A program made the translations under genes and the position numbers. A stretch of DNA of 64,000 nt from Synaphobranchus kaupii (Eukaryota; Chordata; Actinopteri; Anguilliformes; Synaphobranchidae): contig CM056380.1 in the NCBI GenBank assembly GCA_029718625.1, positions 107,202,417 through 107,266,416 on the forward strand. The letters run 5' to 3'. Positions 1-12,904 of this stretch are shown here, piece after piece (position 1 is the stretch's first letter; the number at the start of each line of letters is the position of its first letter). The notes beneath the pieces were generated by a model, which was given only the letters and a program-made list of their open reading frames with translations, did not search any database and was not told the origin of the DNA.

Positions 1-165
1 GTAGAGGAATATGAGGTGCGCCGCTGCCATGGACAGGATGAGGAAGAGGAAGAGTCGGTGGTTCCCCCGCCCGATGCACTGGTTGAGGAAGAGGCAGTGG
101 TGATCGTAGTCCAGCACACACACGTTGCACAGTCTGCAGTGCTTGCAGTTATCTGGCAGGAATAT
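1..165 (-). CDS. DHHC palmitoyltransferase exon 10 (catalytic DHHC motif), cut by the window edge
   Basis: Acceptor TTTGCTTCAG ends at 166. The exon encodes LPDNCKHCRLCNVCVLDYD, then DHHCLFLNQCIGRGNHR and the start of the fifth membrane segment (LFLFLILSMAAAHLIFLY). All four residues of the DHHC signature are intact, so catalytic activity is expected. It reads open to base 1. Confidence 0.9.
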   Translation of the reverse strand, partial: MFLPDNCKHCRLCNVCVLDYDHHCLFLNQCIGRGNHRLFLFLILSMAAAHLIFLY

Positions 166-3100
166 CTGAAGCAAAGAAAAGAAAGAACAGCACATGTTTT
201 AATAAGCAGCTGAAATACCGAAGGACCTTTTTATTTTCATATTGTTCTGGAAATAAATACAATTCAATCCTTTGAAAAAAGGCGTGAGGTTTCTCCGTCT
301 GCTTTAGTGGCATTAGGCAGGGTGATTTTGAAAATATACAACAGGAACACATTTTTTGGCGCATAAAATCGGTGAATTTTTATAAGCAATCAGAATTGGC
401 GGTTTTAATGCTGTGCCCATGTTGTGAACACTGAGAATGAATCCAAAGGGCTGAGAGAATCATTTTGAAGTTTCGGTTTGACTTCCTGTATTACCAGCGG
501 CTCTTCTCCTCCGTCAGCTCTACGTCATTGGGGCAGCGTTCCAAAAATCACTCTGCCCAACACCACAAGATCAGAGGGAGAAACCTCTGCCTTTTTCCAA
601 GGATTCAAATTTATTTATTTCCAGGACAATATGAAAATAAAAAGGTGGGCGCTCTGTATTTTAGCTGCTTATTAAAATATCTGCTGTCCTCCAATGCTAC
701 AGAAAGACTAAAGGTATGAAACTGCAGTGATAAAACAATGCGATACATATCCAGCATTTTAGAGCCAACGTTTAATAAACGCTTCTCTGTGTCGCTCAGC
801 TAGCCGTAGTGTAGAGCTGAATCGTACTGTAGAGCTGTGCTGTAGAGCTGAAACGTGCTGTAGAGTTGTATTGTCGAGCTGAATCGTGCTGTAGAGCTGA
901 AACGTGCTGTAAAGCTGTGCTGTAGAGCTGAAACGTACTGTAAAGCTGTGCTGTAGAGCTGAAACGTACTGTAAAGCTGTGCTGTAGAGCTGAAACGTAC
1001 TGTAAAGCTGTGCTGTAGAGCTGAAACGTACTGTAAAGCTGTGCTGTAGAGTTGAAGCGTATTGTAAAGCTGTGCTGTAGAGCTGAAGCGTACTGTAAAG
1101 CTGTGCTGTAGAGCTGAAACGTGCTGTAAAGCTGTGCTGTAGAGCTGAAACGTACTGTAAAGCTGTGCTGTAGAGCTGAAACGTACTGTAAAGCTGTGCT
1201 GTAGAGCTGAAACGTACTGTAAAGCTGTGCTGTAGAGCTGAAACGTACTGTAAAGCTGTGCTGTAGAGCTGAAGCGTTCTGTAAAGCTGTGCTGTAGAGC
1301 TGAATCGTACTGTAGAGCTGTGCTGTAGAGCTGAAACGTGCTGTAGTTGTATTGTAGAGCTGAATCGTGCTGTAGAGCTGAAACGTGCTGTAAAGCTGTG
1401 CTGTAGAGCTGAAACGTACTGTAAAGCTGTGCTGTAGAGCTGAAACGTACTGTAAAGCTGTGCTGTAGAGCTGAAACGTACTGTAAAGCTGTGCTGTAGA
1501 GTTGAAGCGTATTGTAAAGCTGTGCTGTAGAGTTGAAGCGTACTGTAAAGCTGTGCTGTAGAGCTGAAACGTACTGTAAAGCTGTGCTGTAGAGTTGAAG
1601 CGTATTGTAAAGCTGTGCTGTAGAGCTGAAACGTGCTGTAGAGCTGAATCGTGCTGTAGAGCTGAATCGTGCTGTAGAGCTGAAACGTACTGTAAAGCTG
1701 TGCTGTAGAGCTGAAACGCACTGTAAAGCTGTGCTGTAGAGCTGAAACGTACTGTAAAGCTGTGCTGTAGAGCTGAAACGTACTGTAAAGCTGTGCTGTA
1801 GAGCTGAAACGTACTGTAAAGCTGTGCTGTAGAGCTGAATCGTACTGTAAAGCTGTGCTGTGGAGCTGAAACGCACTGTAAAGCTGTGCTGTAGAGCTGA
1901 AACGTACTGTAGAGCTGAAACGTACTGTAAAGCTGTGCTGTAGAGCTGGAACGTACTGTAAAGCTGTGCTGTAGAGCTGAAGCGTATTGTAAAGCTGTGC
2001 TGTAGAGCTGAAACGTACTGTAAAGCTGTGCTGTAGAGCTGAATCGTGCTGTAGAGTTGTGCTGTAGAGCTGAAGCGTTCTGTAAAGCTGTGCTGTAGAG
2101 CTGAATCGTACTGTAGAGCTGTGCTGTAGAGCTGAAACGTGCTGTAGAGTTGTATTGTAGAGCTGAATCGTGCTGTAGAGCTGAAACGTGCTGTAAAGCT
2201 GTGCTGTAGAGCTGAAACGTACTGTAAAACTGTGCTGTAGAGCTGAAACGTACTGTAAAGCTGTGCTGTAGAGCTGAAACGTACTGTAAAGCTGTGCTGT
2301 AGAGTTGAAGCGTATTGTAAAGCTGTGCTGTAGAGTTGAAGCGTACTGTAAAGCTGTGCTGTAGAGCTGAAACGTACTGTAAAGCTGTGCTGTAGAGTTG
2401 AAGCGTATTGTAAAGCTGTGCTGTAGAGCTGAAACGTGCTGTAGAGCTGAATCGTGCTGTAGAGCTGAATCGTGCTGTAGAGCTGAAACGTACTGTAAAG
2501 CTGTGCTGTAGAGCTGAAACGCACTGTAAAGCTGTGCTGTAGAGCTGAAACGTACTGTAAAGCTGTGCTGTAGAGCTGAAACGTACTGTAAAGCTGTGCT
2601 GTAGAGCTGAAACGTACTGTAAAGCTGTGCTGTAGAGCTGAAACGTACTGTAAAGCTGTGCTGTAGAGCTGAAACGTACTGTAAAGCTGTGCTGTAGAGC
2701 TGAAACGTACTGTAAAGCTGTGCTGTAGAGCTGGAACGTACTGTAAAGCTGTGCTGTAGAGCTGAAGCGTATTGTAAAGCTGTGCTGTAGAGCTGAAACG
2801 TACTGTAAAGCTGTGCTGTAGAGCTGAATCGTGCTGTAGAGTTGTGCTGTAGAGCTGAATCGTGCTGTAAAGCTGTGCTGTAGCAGGTCCACCCCGCGTT
2901 TGCTTCTGGTCTACACCGTTACTTTGGGCTAAGCTTCACTGACAGAAGTAGCGCGTGCATCCTGGCGATAAGGCCGCTACGCGTGTGGTGTACACGAGGC
3001 TTAAAGGGATAGTTTGGAATTTTGCACATAATGGGCTCTATTTTCAAACCGGCGCAAACCAGCGCAAGGGGACGGTATAGTCAAACGCAAGCTTGTTGAC

Positions 3101-6100
3101 AGCATCAACGTCTTAAAACTGGCGCTATGGCGTTTCTCAGCAATACCGCTAGGATCAACAAATTCTCAACATAACATCATTTCGCTTGCGCTGCAGTGGG
3201 ATGGGTGGCGCTGTCTGGGGCGTGTTCTAAAATACTTTCGGCTCAGTGACAATTTGAACCAACGAAAACCCATTGCGTTATGATCAGCTGGAACCACCTC
3301 TTAGCGGCAACGCAATAGACTCTGGCAATTTGGCAACTTATTAGTCATGTAGTTCTATGTAGTGTCTATAGGTGATGCCAACGTTACACTTCCATTTAAT
3401 GAACAAATAGCCTATAATTATTATTAATTAATTAATTTTAATTTAAACTACTAGAATAAAACAGGACAGCTTACAAGAAACTTTCGATCATGTAGGCCAA
3501 TAGCCTATAATATATAAATTACACATTGACACAGTTGAATCATAAGCCTACCATTTGAATCATAATTATGCCTACATCACCTAATGTAGGCTAATTAATG
3601 CATTCGCCACCTCCTCCCGTGCCTTCCGAACTTCTGGGAGACGAGGTGGTGTGGATTGTGTTCCATAAATTACTACAGTCCTAGCCTGTACTTCTGTTGC
3701 AAGTATGTCTGATTCCGGTGCGGAAAATCGCTCTTGTCGTTGACGGTCCAGTGCGTTTGGGTTGCTCATTATGAAATTGCATGGAGCGATTGCGTTCCAA
3801 CTGGCTTTTTTTAAAGCATGAGAACAACAATTTGATTGGCTACCATAGAGACACACCTTGGACATTTAAACCCAGCCTTTTAGCAATACCGCCATCAGAT
3901 GCGCCAAGATTGCCGTCATGAAATTACCAAATTTCTCGCCGACACGCCCTCAGAGCGATACCGCCAAGTGCTTACTCTTGTGTTCACCATTGCGTTTGGT
4001 TTATTAAAATAGAGCCCAATGTCTCAATTACGACTTAGCCATGATGTAGTTGATTGATGGAAACCATTTTCAGCTAATTCCATGCTGTCCTTCTTTTGGA
4101 CATACACACGTTGCTAATGATTAGGTAACCGGTAGCATCCACTACCAAACGCACTTAAACACTCCACAGTGCACCCAAAGCAAATAAAATACAACAGTCT
4201 ATCGGGGTTATTTTGAGTGTTTATCCCATCATTTTTGAAGTCAAACCTTTCATTTGTGCTAACCTAATATTCTCTGTGGAAGTACGGCGGCGGAGCAAAC
4301 GTGGCCATTGCAACTTGTTACTCTTCTTTGTTGTTGTAGTCGACCAGTGCCGGCACTACATTTGTAGGTAACGTAAAGTATCGCTCCCCAGATAGACTGT
4401 CGTCGTATTTTATTTGCTTAGGGTGCACTGTGGAGTGTTTAAGTGTGTTTGGTAGTGGATGCTACCGGTTGCCATACAGTTGTGCTAGCATTAGCAACGT
4501 GTGTATGTCCAAAAGAAGGGACAGCATGGAATTAGCATGGAATAAGTCGTAATTAAGACATTATGTCCAAAATTCTGAACTATCCCTTTAAGAATGTCCT
4601 TGTCTGAATCAGTCCTATCTACTGCGTCCTCTCTCCTGTGTACAGTGTACTAGCAGTTGTGTGCTGTTTAATGTGCACCGTTTAGCACGCGATGTGCAGA
4701 ATGCAAAAAAATATTCTGCATACTTTTTTCCAACCGTACTGTGGAAGTGTGGTAAGACGTCCCGCCCTTGCACGGCCGTGTCACGTGTTGTTTTTGTTGT
4801 CATTGAAGGAAAACGTCAGCGAAGCCACGCCTCATTTTTAAAAAAGAAGCTGCGCATCATATTTACACGACCAAAATGTTTGCGTACTTCTCAGTGTGCT
4901 CCCGAATGTACCGAGTAAGTATATCATATGGGGGTTTTAAGTATACATTTTTTACATATAAATTTTGCCTACTTTCTCGTCTACTCAACAAGCCTACTCA
5001 ATAGTATGGAAGGGTGCTGATTCGGACACAGCCCCCTTGTCTTACCTCACAGTATATGCAGAACCTGCTGCCTTTCTCATTGGCTTCCACAAGGCTCATT
5101 ACGCTGGAGAACCTGGGGTCTGCGTCGTCCTGCTGCAGCCGTCCCGGGTTCTGCGTTAGAACCTTCCAGAACAACCACAGCACTGCGAAGAAGTGCACCA
5201 CGGACACATGGAGCAGTGTAGGGGCCGGCCAGATATGTGAGGGGGGTTAAGGACCCAGCGCAGTCACTGCGGGGGGGAAAATATCACTAATCCAGGTGGG
5301 CATGGGTTCAATTCCCAATGGAAAACGCATCCAACCATATCACCTGTGTATGAGGCCACTACCAGCCAAAATGAGCTTTGTGTGTGTGTAATATTCACAG
5401 TGCAATAAAGGATATTCGGCAGAATCTTGTAGTAAAAGCAGACCGTCGAGTGGAACATTCCAGCTGCAAGGGTTCCAACGTAAACTGGGTTTGGCAGCCT
5501 GGAACACATCAACGTCAAATGGTTAAAAAGTGCATTAAATGCACATCAACATGTAGGACTGTTCTCTGACAAACGGCAGCCCATTCTACCTCAAAAAAAC
5601 TCCCCAGACCTTTAAAAGCCCCACTGCAGCCTGCAACATGGTGGCCGTTTCATTAACGTACAAACTAATGAGCAATTGGTTAGCACTGTGGCACACCTGA
5701 TGTTGCACCTTTTGGTAGTATGTGACATTGAGTTGGCAAAACCAATATAAAAAATAAAAAATAAAAAAAAAGCATTTTGCTTGCAGTGAAGTTGTCTGGC
5801 CAATTTTCCATGACTTATCCTGGAGCACGGATGTCTTCGATCGTTGCTAGTCGTTTCAGGGTGCATTATGGGAGTCTCTTGCGGTGTTGCTTGCTGCCCT
5901 AACTCCACAGCGAGGGGTACATGCATACGAGTGATGGATGAATGGCTTTATAGTGTGGATAAGCGAGATGCTGGCACGAACATCAGTGACTCAGCTGAGA
6001 GCGTTAATCAGCTGTAGTACAGTTTCAACAATCAGCTGTGTGTGTGCGTGCATGCGTGTGTGTGTGGGGGGGGGGTGGGTGTGGGTGTGTGGTTGGGTGT

Positions 6101-9100
6101 GTGCGTGCATGCCTGTGCGTGTGTGTGCGTGTGCGTGTGCGTGTGCGTGTGTGTGTACTCCTAGGGAAAACACTGTACATATTTGAGGGCTTTTCGGGGG
6201 CCATGGGAACCTCGCATGCTGTGCTCACCCCTGGTAACTGTTGATCCTGTGGTACTGGGAGAGAATGTTCCTCGCCAGCCAGGGGAAGACCAGGGCGCAG
6301 AAAATCCCCCCGTATCCCCCCAACGCTGAGGCTACCAGCAGGATCACGGCTCCACTTAGAGACGGGAACAGCAGAGTCCAGTAGAACATGCCTGAGAGTA
6401 CAGAACAATGCTGATACAAGTCCGTTTACTTTACAAGGTTTCAGTAATAATATGGTAAAATGGCCCAATGCTTTACAATTCTGTTTACTTAAACCTTGTA
6501 ATATAAGTAATAATGTGGAAATATTGGCCACTAAAACATTTGCACACACGTTGACATTTCACGTGTCTGCATGGGAACATTAAACTGTCACTGATAAGAG
6601 GCAAACTGTTTAAAAATTAACTTTGCACACTGTAGCTATCTGCTGCCCTCTGGTGCACGATTATTGCATGGCATGCTACGTTATCACTTCTCGTCCTTCT
6701 TGCTAGTTGGAATGGTCCTATAGCAGCAAGTGTGCAAATTCCTTTCCAATATTAGGCATAGAAAAACACCGACGTAATCAACACTTCAAATTCTACGTAA
6801 TTATTTGTCTATAGGCCTTGCCAAATGCTGGCAGTCATGTTTTAATAAACAGGAAAAGCAAGATTTAATTTCGCAAGACAAAAATATTGAATGGGTTTAA
6901 CTGTAAATTGTCCAATGGAAAAAAAAAACATTGAATTACCATACGACTCTTTGGGTTTCTGATCTGTCGGCTCGTTGATGAATCTTTTGAGGATTTGTGT
7001 AAGCTGCTGATGTCTGCAACAAAAACAGGCACAATGTTTATTAGGCTCCATAATCACAGGCATTACAAAAGGACAGCGGTAATATGAACTGTACATGATA
7101 AAATCTAAAGTAAAAGAAAATATCTCCTTTACCCAGCTGGGTATATTTAGATTTTGTATTCACACTGTTGGAATTAGTTAATAATACAAAGAGCCATAAT
7201 CTGTTATCATCTATTTAATTGTCCCCATAAACTAATTTAAGTTCTGGACATCACAAATAAGAATTTGACCATGATCACCAAGAAAAACGTACCAAAGACC
7301 AACCACATCTAAACCTCTTACAGAACTAATTCGTGAACATCCAACTCATCCAACTCATCCAACTCATCCAACTGATCAAACGGATCCAACTGATTCTAGA
7401 CATAACTTCAGACTAAACTTATCAATGAAACGTAACAAATGATTTCTGGGACTATACATTATTACCTCCACACATTTGTCTCCCCACTTATTTTGTTTGC
7501 TTTCTATGAAGACGGTTGGATGCACTCTGAAATAATCTTCAAATCTTATATTTTAAAGTGACGGACGAGGAAAATCCGTAATATGCTTATAACCACGTTA
7601 TTTATGGCTATTAAGGTATGTTTTGAGCACCAATAAAGTGCGAGGAATAAATTCCATTGAAATCTTGTTAAATTTCAGTCTATCTGTTTATTCCTGTATG
7701 CTGAAAAAAAGGGTGGAGTCAAAATGGGTCCATGGTGACGTAGACGTGAAACCTCAACCAATACGTACTTTGATCTCATTACATAACTCCTCCCATAGTT
7801 TGAGGCAAATAAAACTGTCCTGTCCCACTAAGAAATCCTGTCTGAAGTCTGAACCAAACGCTCGTTTTGTTTACCCTTGTGAATAGTTGTCATCTTTTGG
7901 ATTTGGAATAGCTAGTTAGCTAAAGTGCTTATTTTTTCCCGCTCTCCTTATCCCTATACCAATTTTATCCCTCTCCCAATCTTTCACCTTTTTATCCATC
8001 CCTCCGTGGTGCTAGCTTGTGACATTAGCTTGCTCCTTGCACAGCTCAGCATGGAAACGAACAAATCAATCACACGTTATTTTTGCTTGGTGCACTGCTC
8101 ATTCGTCAGATAATATATCAAAAAGAATAGATAGCTAAGATTTTTCCAAATAAACCATGCCTTGGAAATGGTTTTGTCATATTGTTCAGTGGCTGGTTAC
8201 AGTAACGAGATAACTACGAGAACCATGGTCCACCAAAGTACTTAGTTGCCATGCATGTAGGCCTTTAAATAAAAAATTTAAACTTGATGAACCCTAACAT
8301 TGTGTAATGATTTGTGTGAAACGTCGCCTTGCAATTTAGCTTGCTATAAATAGACTTATGTTAGATGAAACGGTTGCAATACTCTGCTTATCGTTTAAGT
8401 TAACTTACTTTGATTGCGAGCTTGCGTGTGGTATTTATCTCCTGATAGCAGTGTTTTACTTTGAATTGATTGCATTAATTCCTCGCCGGGTTCAAACCTA
8501 TGGTTCAAACCACAGAATTGTATAAGAACAGTTCTGTGGTTCAAACATGTAGGGCTGGATGACGTCGATGGCACTCGGGTTGAGGGTGAGGATTTAGACC
8601 ACACCCCTACAATCCTGAGTCCTTTCAAGACTGAGTTTATTAGCTGACTTTGAGATGTATGTTAATACACCTATTGACATTTTCTTGAAAAGATTTTTGG
8701 TGTATGTGTAGTAGGGCTGGGCGATATACAACATCGATAATTATCGAATGCAATAACAGCCGTTGCCACGATGTGGGGCGCCTTTCTTTTCGTCTTTTTT
8801 TCTTTAATTATACCCAATATACAGCAGTAAACATCCAAACTTCAGAGGCTGCGTGAAATGCTTCCGGAAAAAACATCACCGCTGATATCTATTTAGTGTT
8901 GATAAGACAGCCAACCAGCAGCAAGGTCGTACAGCTCTCACGTGATCATGTGATGTGTTTTTGTCAATCGCATGAAGGGAGGGTGGGTCTCTGTAAAAGT
9001 TGCAACGCCTTTCTGTGAGTGTCTGTCTTATCAACACACAGTAGACAGTGATGACGTTTTTTCCCCGGAAGAATTTCACACGGGTTTTGAAGTTTAGATC

Positions 9101-12100
9101 ACTACCGCATCAGGTAGCCTATAATTAAAGAAAAAAAGATGAAAAGAAAGGCAATACCCCACATGCTGGCAACGGCCGTTATTACAATCGATAATTATCG
9201 TTGCTATATATCGCCCAGCCCTAATGTGTAGTGGATACATCCCTCTGTGATATGTTGTGCTTATTTGAAGTTTTTAGAATCCCTTGTCCATCACTCTTAA
9301 GTGCCACCGAATTATAGATCCTGCCTCGGCAGCCCTGTAAGATGTCACATTTAACGTCAAAATACGATGGACGAGAACAGAATTTTGCTCAGGGTCCCCT
9401 GAAGGTCAGATGCAGGCGTGGTTGATGCAGAGGCTGCAGAGGTCGTAGGTCGTGGCTGTAACGGACACACCTGAAGGTGGTTCCCTGCCTGCAGAGGTCA
9501 AAGGGCGTCAGGCCTTGGCGGTTCTTCAGGTGGAGGATCTGGAGTCCGGCCTCCTGGAGCAGCAGCCAGCTCACCTCTATCGCCCCCTTTTCTGCGGCCA
9601 CATGCAGAGGGGTCACGCCCTGCTGGTCCGCCGCGTCCGCCGCGCATCGCTGTTCCCATGGAGACCCACAGCCGTCAGCCAATCAGGCCCCGGGATGAAG
9701 CCTCAGAGCTTACAGGAAATCCAACTTCGCCCGAAAAATCTAAATTTTATGTTTTGTTCATCTATCTGTATTCTACACATGACAAAAAATATGTGCATGC
9801 ACATATGAATACATTATACTTCATTTTAGAAAATTTGTTGCATAAATACTGTATATATTTAATGTTATGTGTTTCAAATTGAACCGGTGCTTAGAGATGA
9901 ACTGCTTTATTTGTGTATTTGGGTACATCCCTGTGAGGTCAGCCCTGTGAGGTCATCCCTGTGAGGTCATCCCTGACATGAGGGGACGCAGTGACCCGCT
10001 TACGTTGTTCCGCAGAAGGTACCGGACCACATCCGAGTTTCCCGTGGAAGCGGCCAGGTGCAGGGGAGTCAGCAGGAACCTGTCGGTGTCGGAAAACCGG
10101 AACATTCCCGTCTCTTGAAGGTACTGGATGGCTAACCTGTGGCACACGGTAGAGCATCAGTCAACAGCTTCACACAAACTTAAACGGGGAATCACTCTCT
10201 GAGCCACACACTGCCCAACGTACTGCAGGGAATACCCAAAGAGTTACACTACCCTGACAAATGTCTCATTATATGACAGCTGCACAAATTAATGAATGAT
10301 GCAACACTAGAGGCCTTGGTACTATGGGTGGGGCCTACTATTACTTCCTGTTTCCTTGGCTTACATTTTTAAAGCTATTTTTTTTCTCCCATTGTGGAAT
10401 GCCCACCTGTATGTTTAGTATAAATTAGTTTGGGAGAACAGAGACAAGCATGTGGCCTCCTCTAAGGCACGTGATGTCAGCCACCGGTACTCATCGTGCC
10501 ACCGTTCACAGGTTGGGCTCACACAGACACTTCCTGTGCAGCTCAAGAGTAGAATTTGCAGGCAGCCCATTGGCCCGTCGGGGTCACAGGTTGTGGCAAT
10601 GTGTGCTGATAGGTATTTAGAAGCTTAACATTTCAAATTGGTGAAAAAAGAGGAAAACAAACGATAAATAAATAGATAGATAGATAGTTACACATTTCCT
10701 CCGGCGACAGAGTGGTGGAGGGCGGTCTTGCCCTGCTGATCGACCGTTTGGACATCTGCCCCGTGCTGCAGCATCTGATGCATGATGGACACATTTCCGT
10801 TTCTGAGGGAGGAGAAGCACAGAGTTTATGCGCTTATCCCTTTATAACAACATCCTGCTTTTCAGCACACGTATGTACGGCGGGGGTTCTCTAATCTCAG
10901 CACATGTATGTACGGTGGGGGTTCTCTAATCTCAGCACATGTATGTACGGTGGGGGTTCTCTAATCTCAGCACATGTATGTACGGTGGGGGTTCTCTAAT
11001 CTCAGCACACGTATGTACAGCGGGGGTTCTCTAATCTCAGCACACGTATGTACGGCGGGGGTTCTGTAACTCTGTGTACGCTGATTTTTCCTACGGCTAA
11101 TCCCCCAAACAAGTGAAGTTGTTGAAAACAGGATGGTGTTTAATTTCTTTCAGAATTTCTTTCCTTAAATATATCTAAATATATCTTGCTCATCTCAGTC
11201 ACCATGTAACAACACTTTCAGCAGTTTGGATCTCGCTTATTTTTCCCTGTCAATCCATAATTTAAACAATTAAATAAATGTAACCTCTTTCAAAAGGAAT
11301 CCTTTGTCACATCACAGGAAATTGAAGCACAAGTTTATCTGACTGATTAACAGTCCTGGCATGCATGATGTAGAGAGAGTAAACTCTTTAATAGACATTA
11401 AAGCCCAATTAAGAACAATTACCAGCATTCTACAGTTCAGGAGCTGTGATGATGCTTGGAGTGAAGAGTTGAGTTTGAGAACCCCTGAGATACAGCATGT
11501 AAACATCAGGAATTAACCTGAAATCACACTACAGCCAGTGGGGATAAGGGAGACCAGAGGCTCTTAATCTGAAATCGCACTACAGCCAGTGGGGATAAGG
11601 GAGACCAGGGGCTCTTAATCTGAAATCGCACTACAGCCAGTGGGGATAAGGGAGACCAGAGGCTCTTAATCTGAAATCACACTACAGCCAGTGGGGATAC
11701 GGGAGACCAGGGGCTCTTAATCTGAAATCACACTACAGCCAGTGGGGATAAGGGAGACCAGGGGCTCTTAATCTGAAATCACACTACAGCCAGTGGGGAT
11801 AAGGGAGACCAGGGGCTCTTAATCTGAAATCACACTACAGCCAGTCGGATAAGGGAGACCAGAGGCTCTTAATCTGAAATCACACTACAGCCAGTGGGGA
11901 TAAGGGAGACCAGGGGCTCTTAATCTGAAATCACACTACAGCCAGTGGGGATAAGGGAGACCAGGGGCTCTTAATCTGAAATCACACTACAGCCAGTGGG
12001 GATAAGCGAGACCAGGGGCTCTTAATATGAAATCACACTACAGCCAGTGGGGATAAGGGAGACCAGGGGCTCTTAATCTGAAATCACACTACAGCCAGTG

Positions 12101-12862
12101 GGGATAAGGGAGACCAGAGGCTCTTAATCTGAAATCGCACTACAGCCAGTGGGATACGGGAGACCAGAGGCTCTTAATCTGAAATCGCACTACAGCCAGT
12201 GGGGATAAGGGAGACCAGAGGCTCTTAATCTGAAATCACACTACAGCCAGTGGGGATAAGGGAGACCAGAGGCTCTTAATCTGAAATCGCACTACAGCCA
12301 GTGGGGATAAGGGAGACCAGAGGCTCTTAATCTGAAATCACACTACAGCCAGTGGGGATAAGGGAGACCAGAGGCTCTTAATCTGAAATCGCACTACAGC
12401 CAGTGGGGATACGGGAGACCAGAGGCTCTTAATCTGAAATCACACTACAGCCAGTGGGATACGGGAGACCAGGGGCTCTTTGTAAAGATAGTGATGTATT
12501 CGGTCTGTGTGTATTCCTCAGCACACTGACACTGTGAGTGTGTGAAACGGGGCGTGGCACGGCCGTCTGACCTGCAGGCGAAGTGGAAGGGCGTTTGGCC
12601 GGCGTCGCAGGGCGCGTTGGAGTCCGCTCCGTTGCTCAGTAAGAGTTGGGTCAGCGCCCGGTTCCCTTGGTAAGCAGCGTAGTGAAGGGGCGTGAACCCA
12701 CCCCATCCTGGAAGGACACACAGAGGGGAGGGACCCTGCCGTCAGCCGGGTGAGTGGGTGCCTCACAAACCGCTCACGTGAACGAACACACACACACATT
12801 AGAGTGCATGCTATTACACAGCCATAATCAGCCAGCTAAGATTCCTTACACACTCATTCCCA

Positions 12863-12904
<42 letters not shown>

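Larger units (their letters stand above)
3005..4587. mobile_element. Fold-back DNA transposon with TTAA target duplication, carrying a nested Harbinger
   Basis: Long imperfect inverted repeats: the left arm begins AGGGATAGTTTGGAATTTTG and the right arm ends CAAAATTCTGAACTATCCCT. The element is flanked by TTAA at 3001-3004 and 4588-4591. The arms continue for roughly 200 bp (CTAATTCCATGCTGTCC, ACACACGTTGCTAATG, CACTTAAACACTCCACAGTG are each paired). TTAA target sites with purine-rich AGG ends suggest a Kolobok-like non-autonomous element; piggyBac ends normally start CC. No transposase belongs to this outer element. Confidence 0.8.

Noticed and set aside
796..2892. 698-codon minus-strand open frame
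   Set aside because: Entirely within the 31-bp minisatellite; the peptide is a repeat of one unit in rotating frames.
4597..5037. Second copy of the 17319-17833 MITE
   Set aside because: Only the right end (TGATTCGGACACAGCC) is convincing; the left end matches too weakly to set boundaries.
6025..6549. 174-codon minus-strand frame over exon 7 of the DHHC gene
   Set aside because: Wrong frame of the real exon joined to translated GT repeat.
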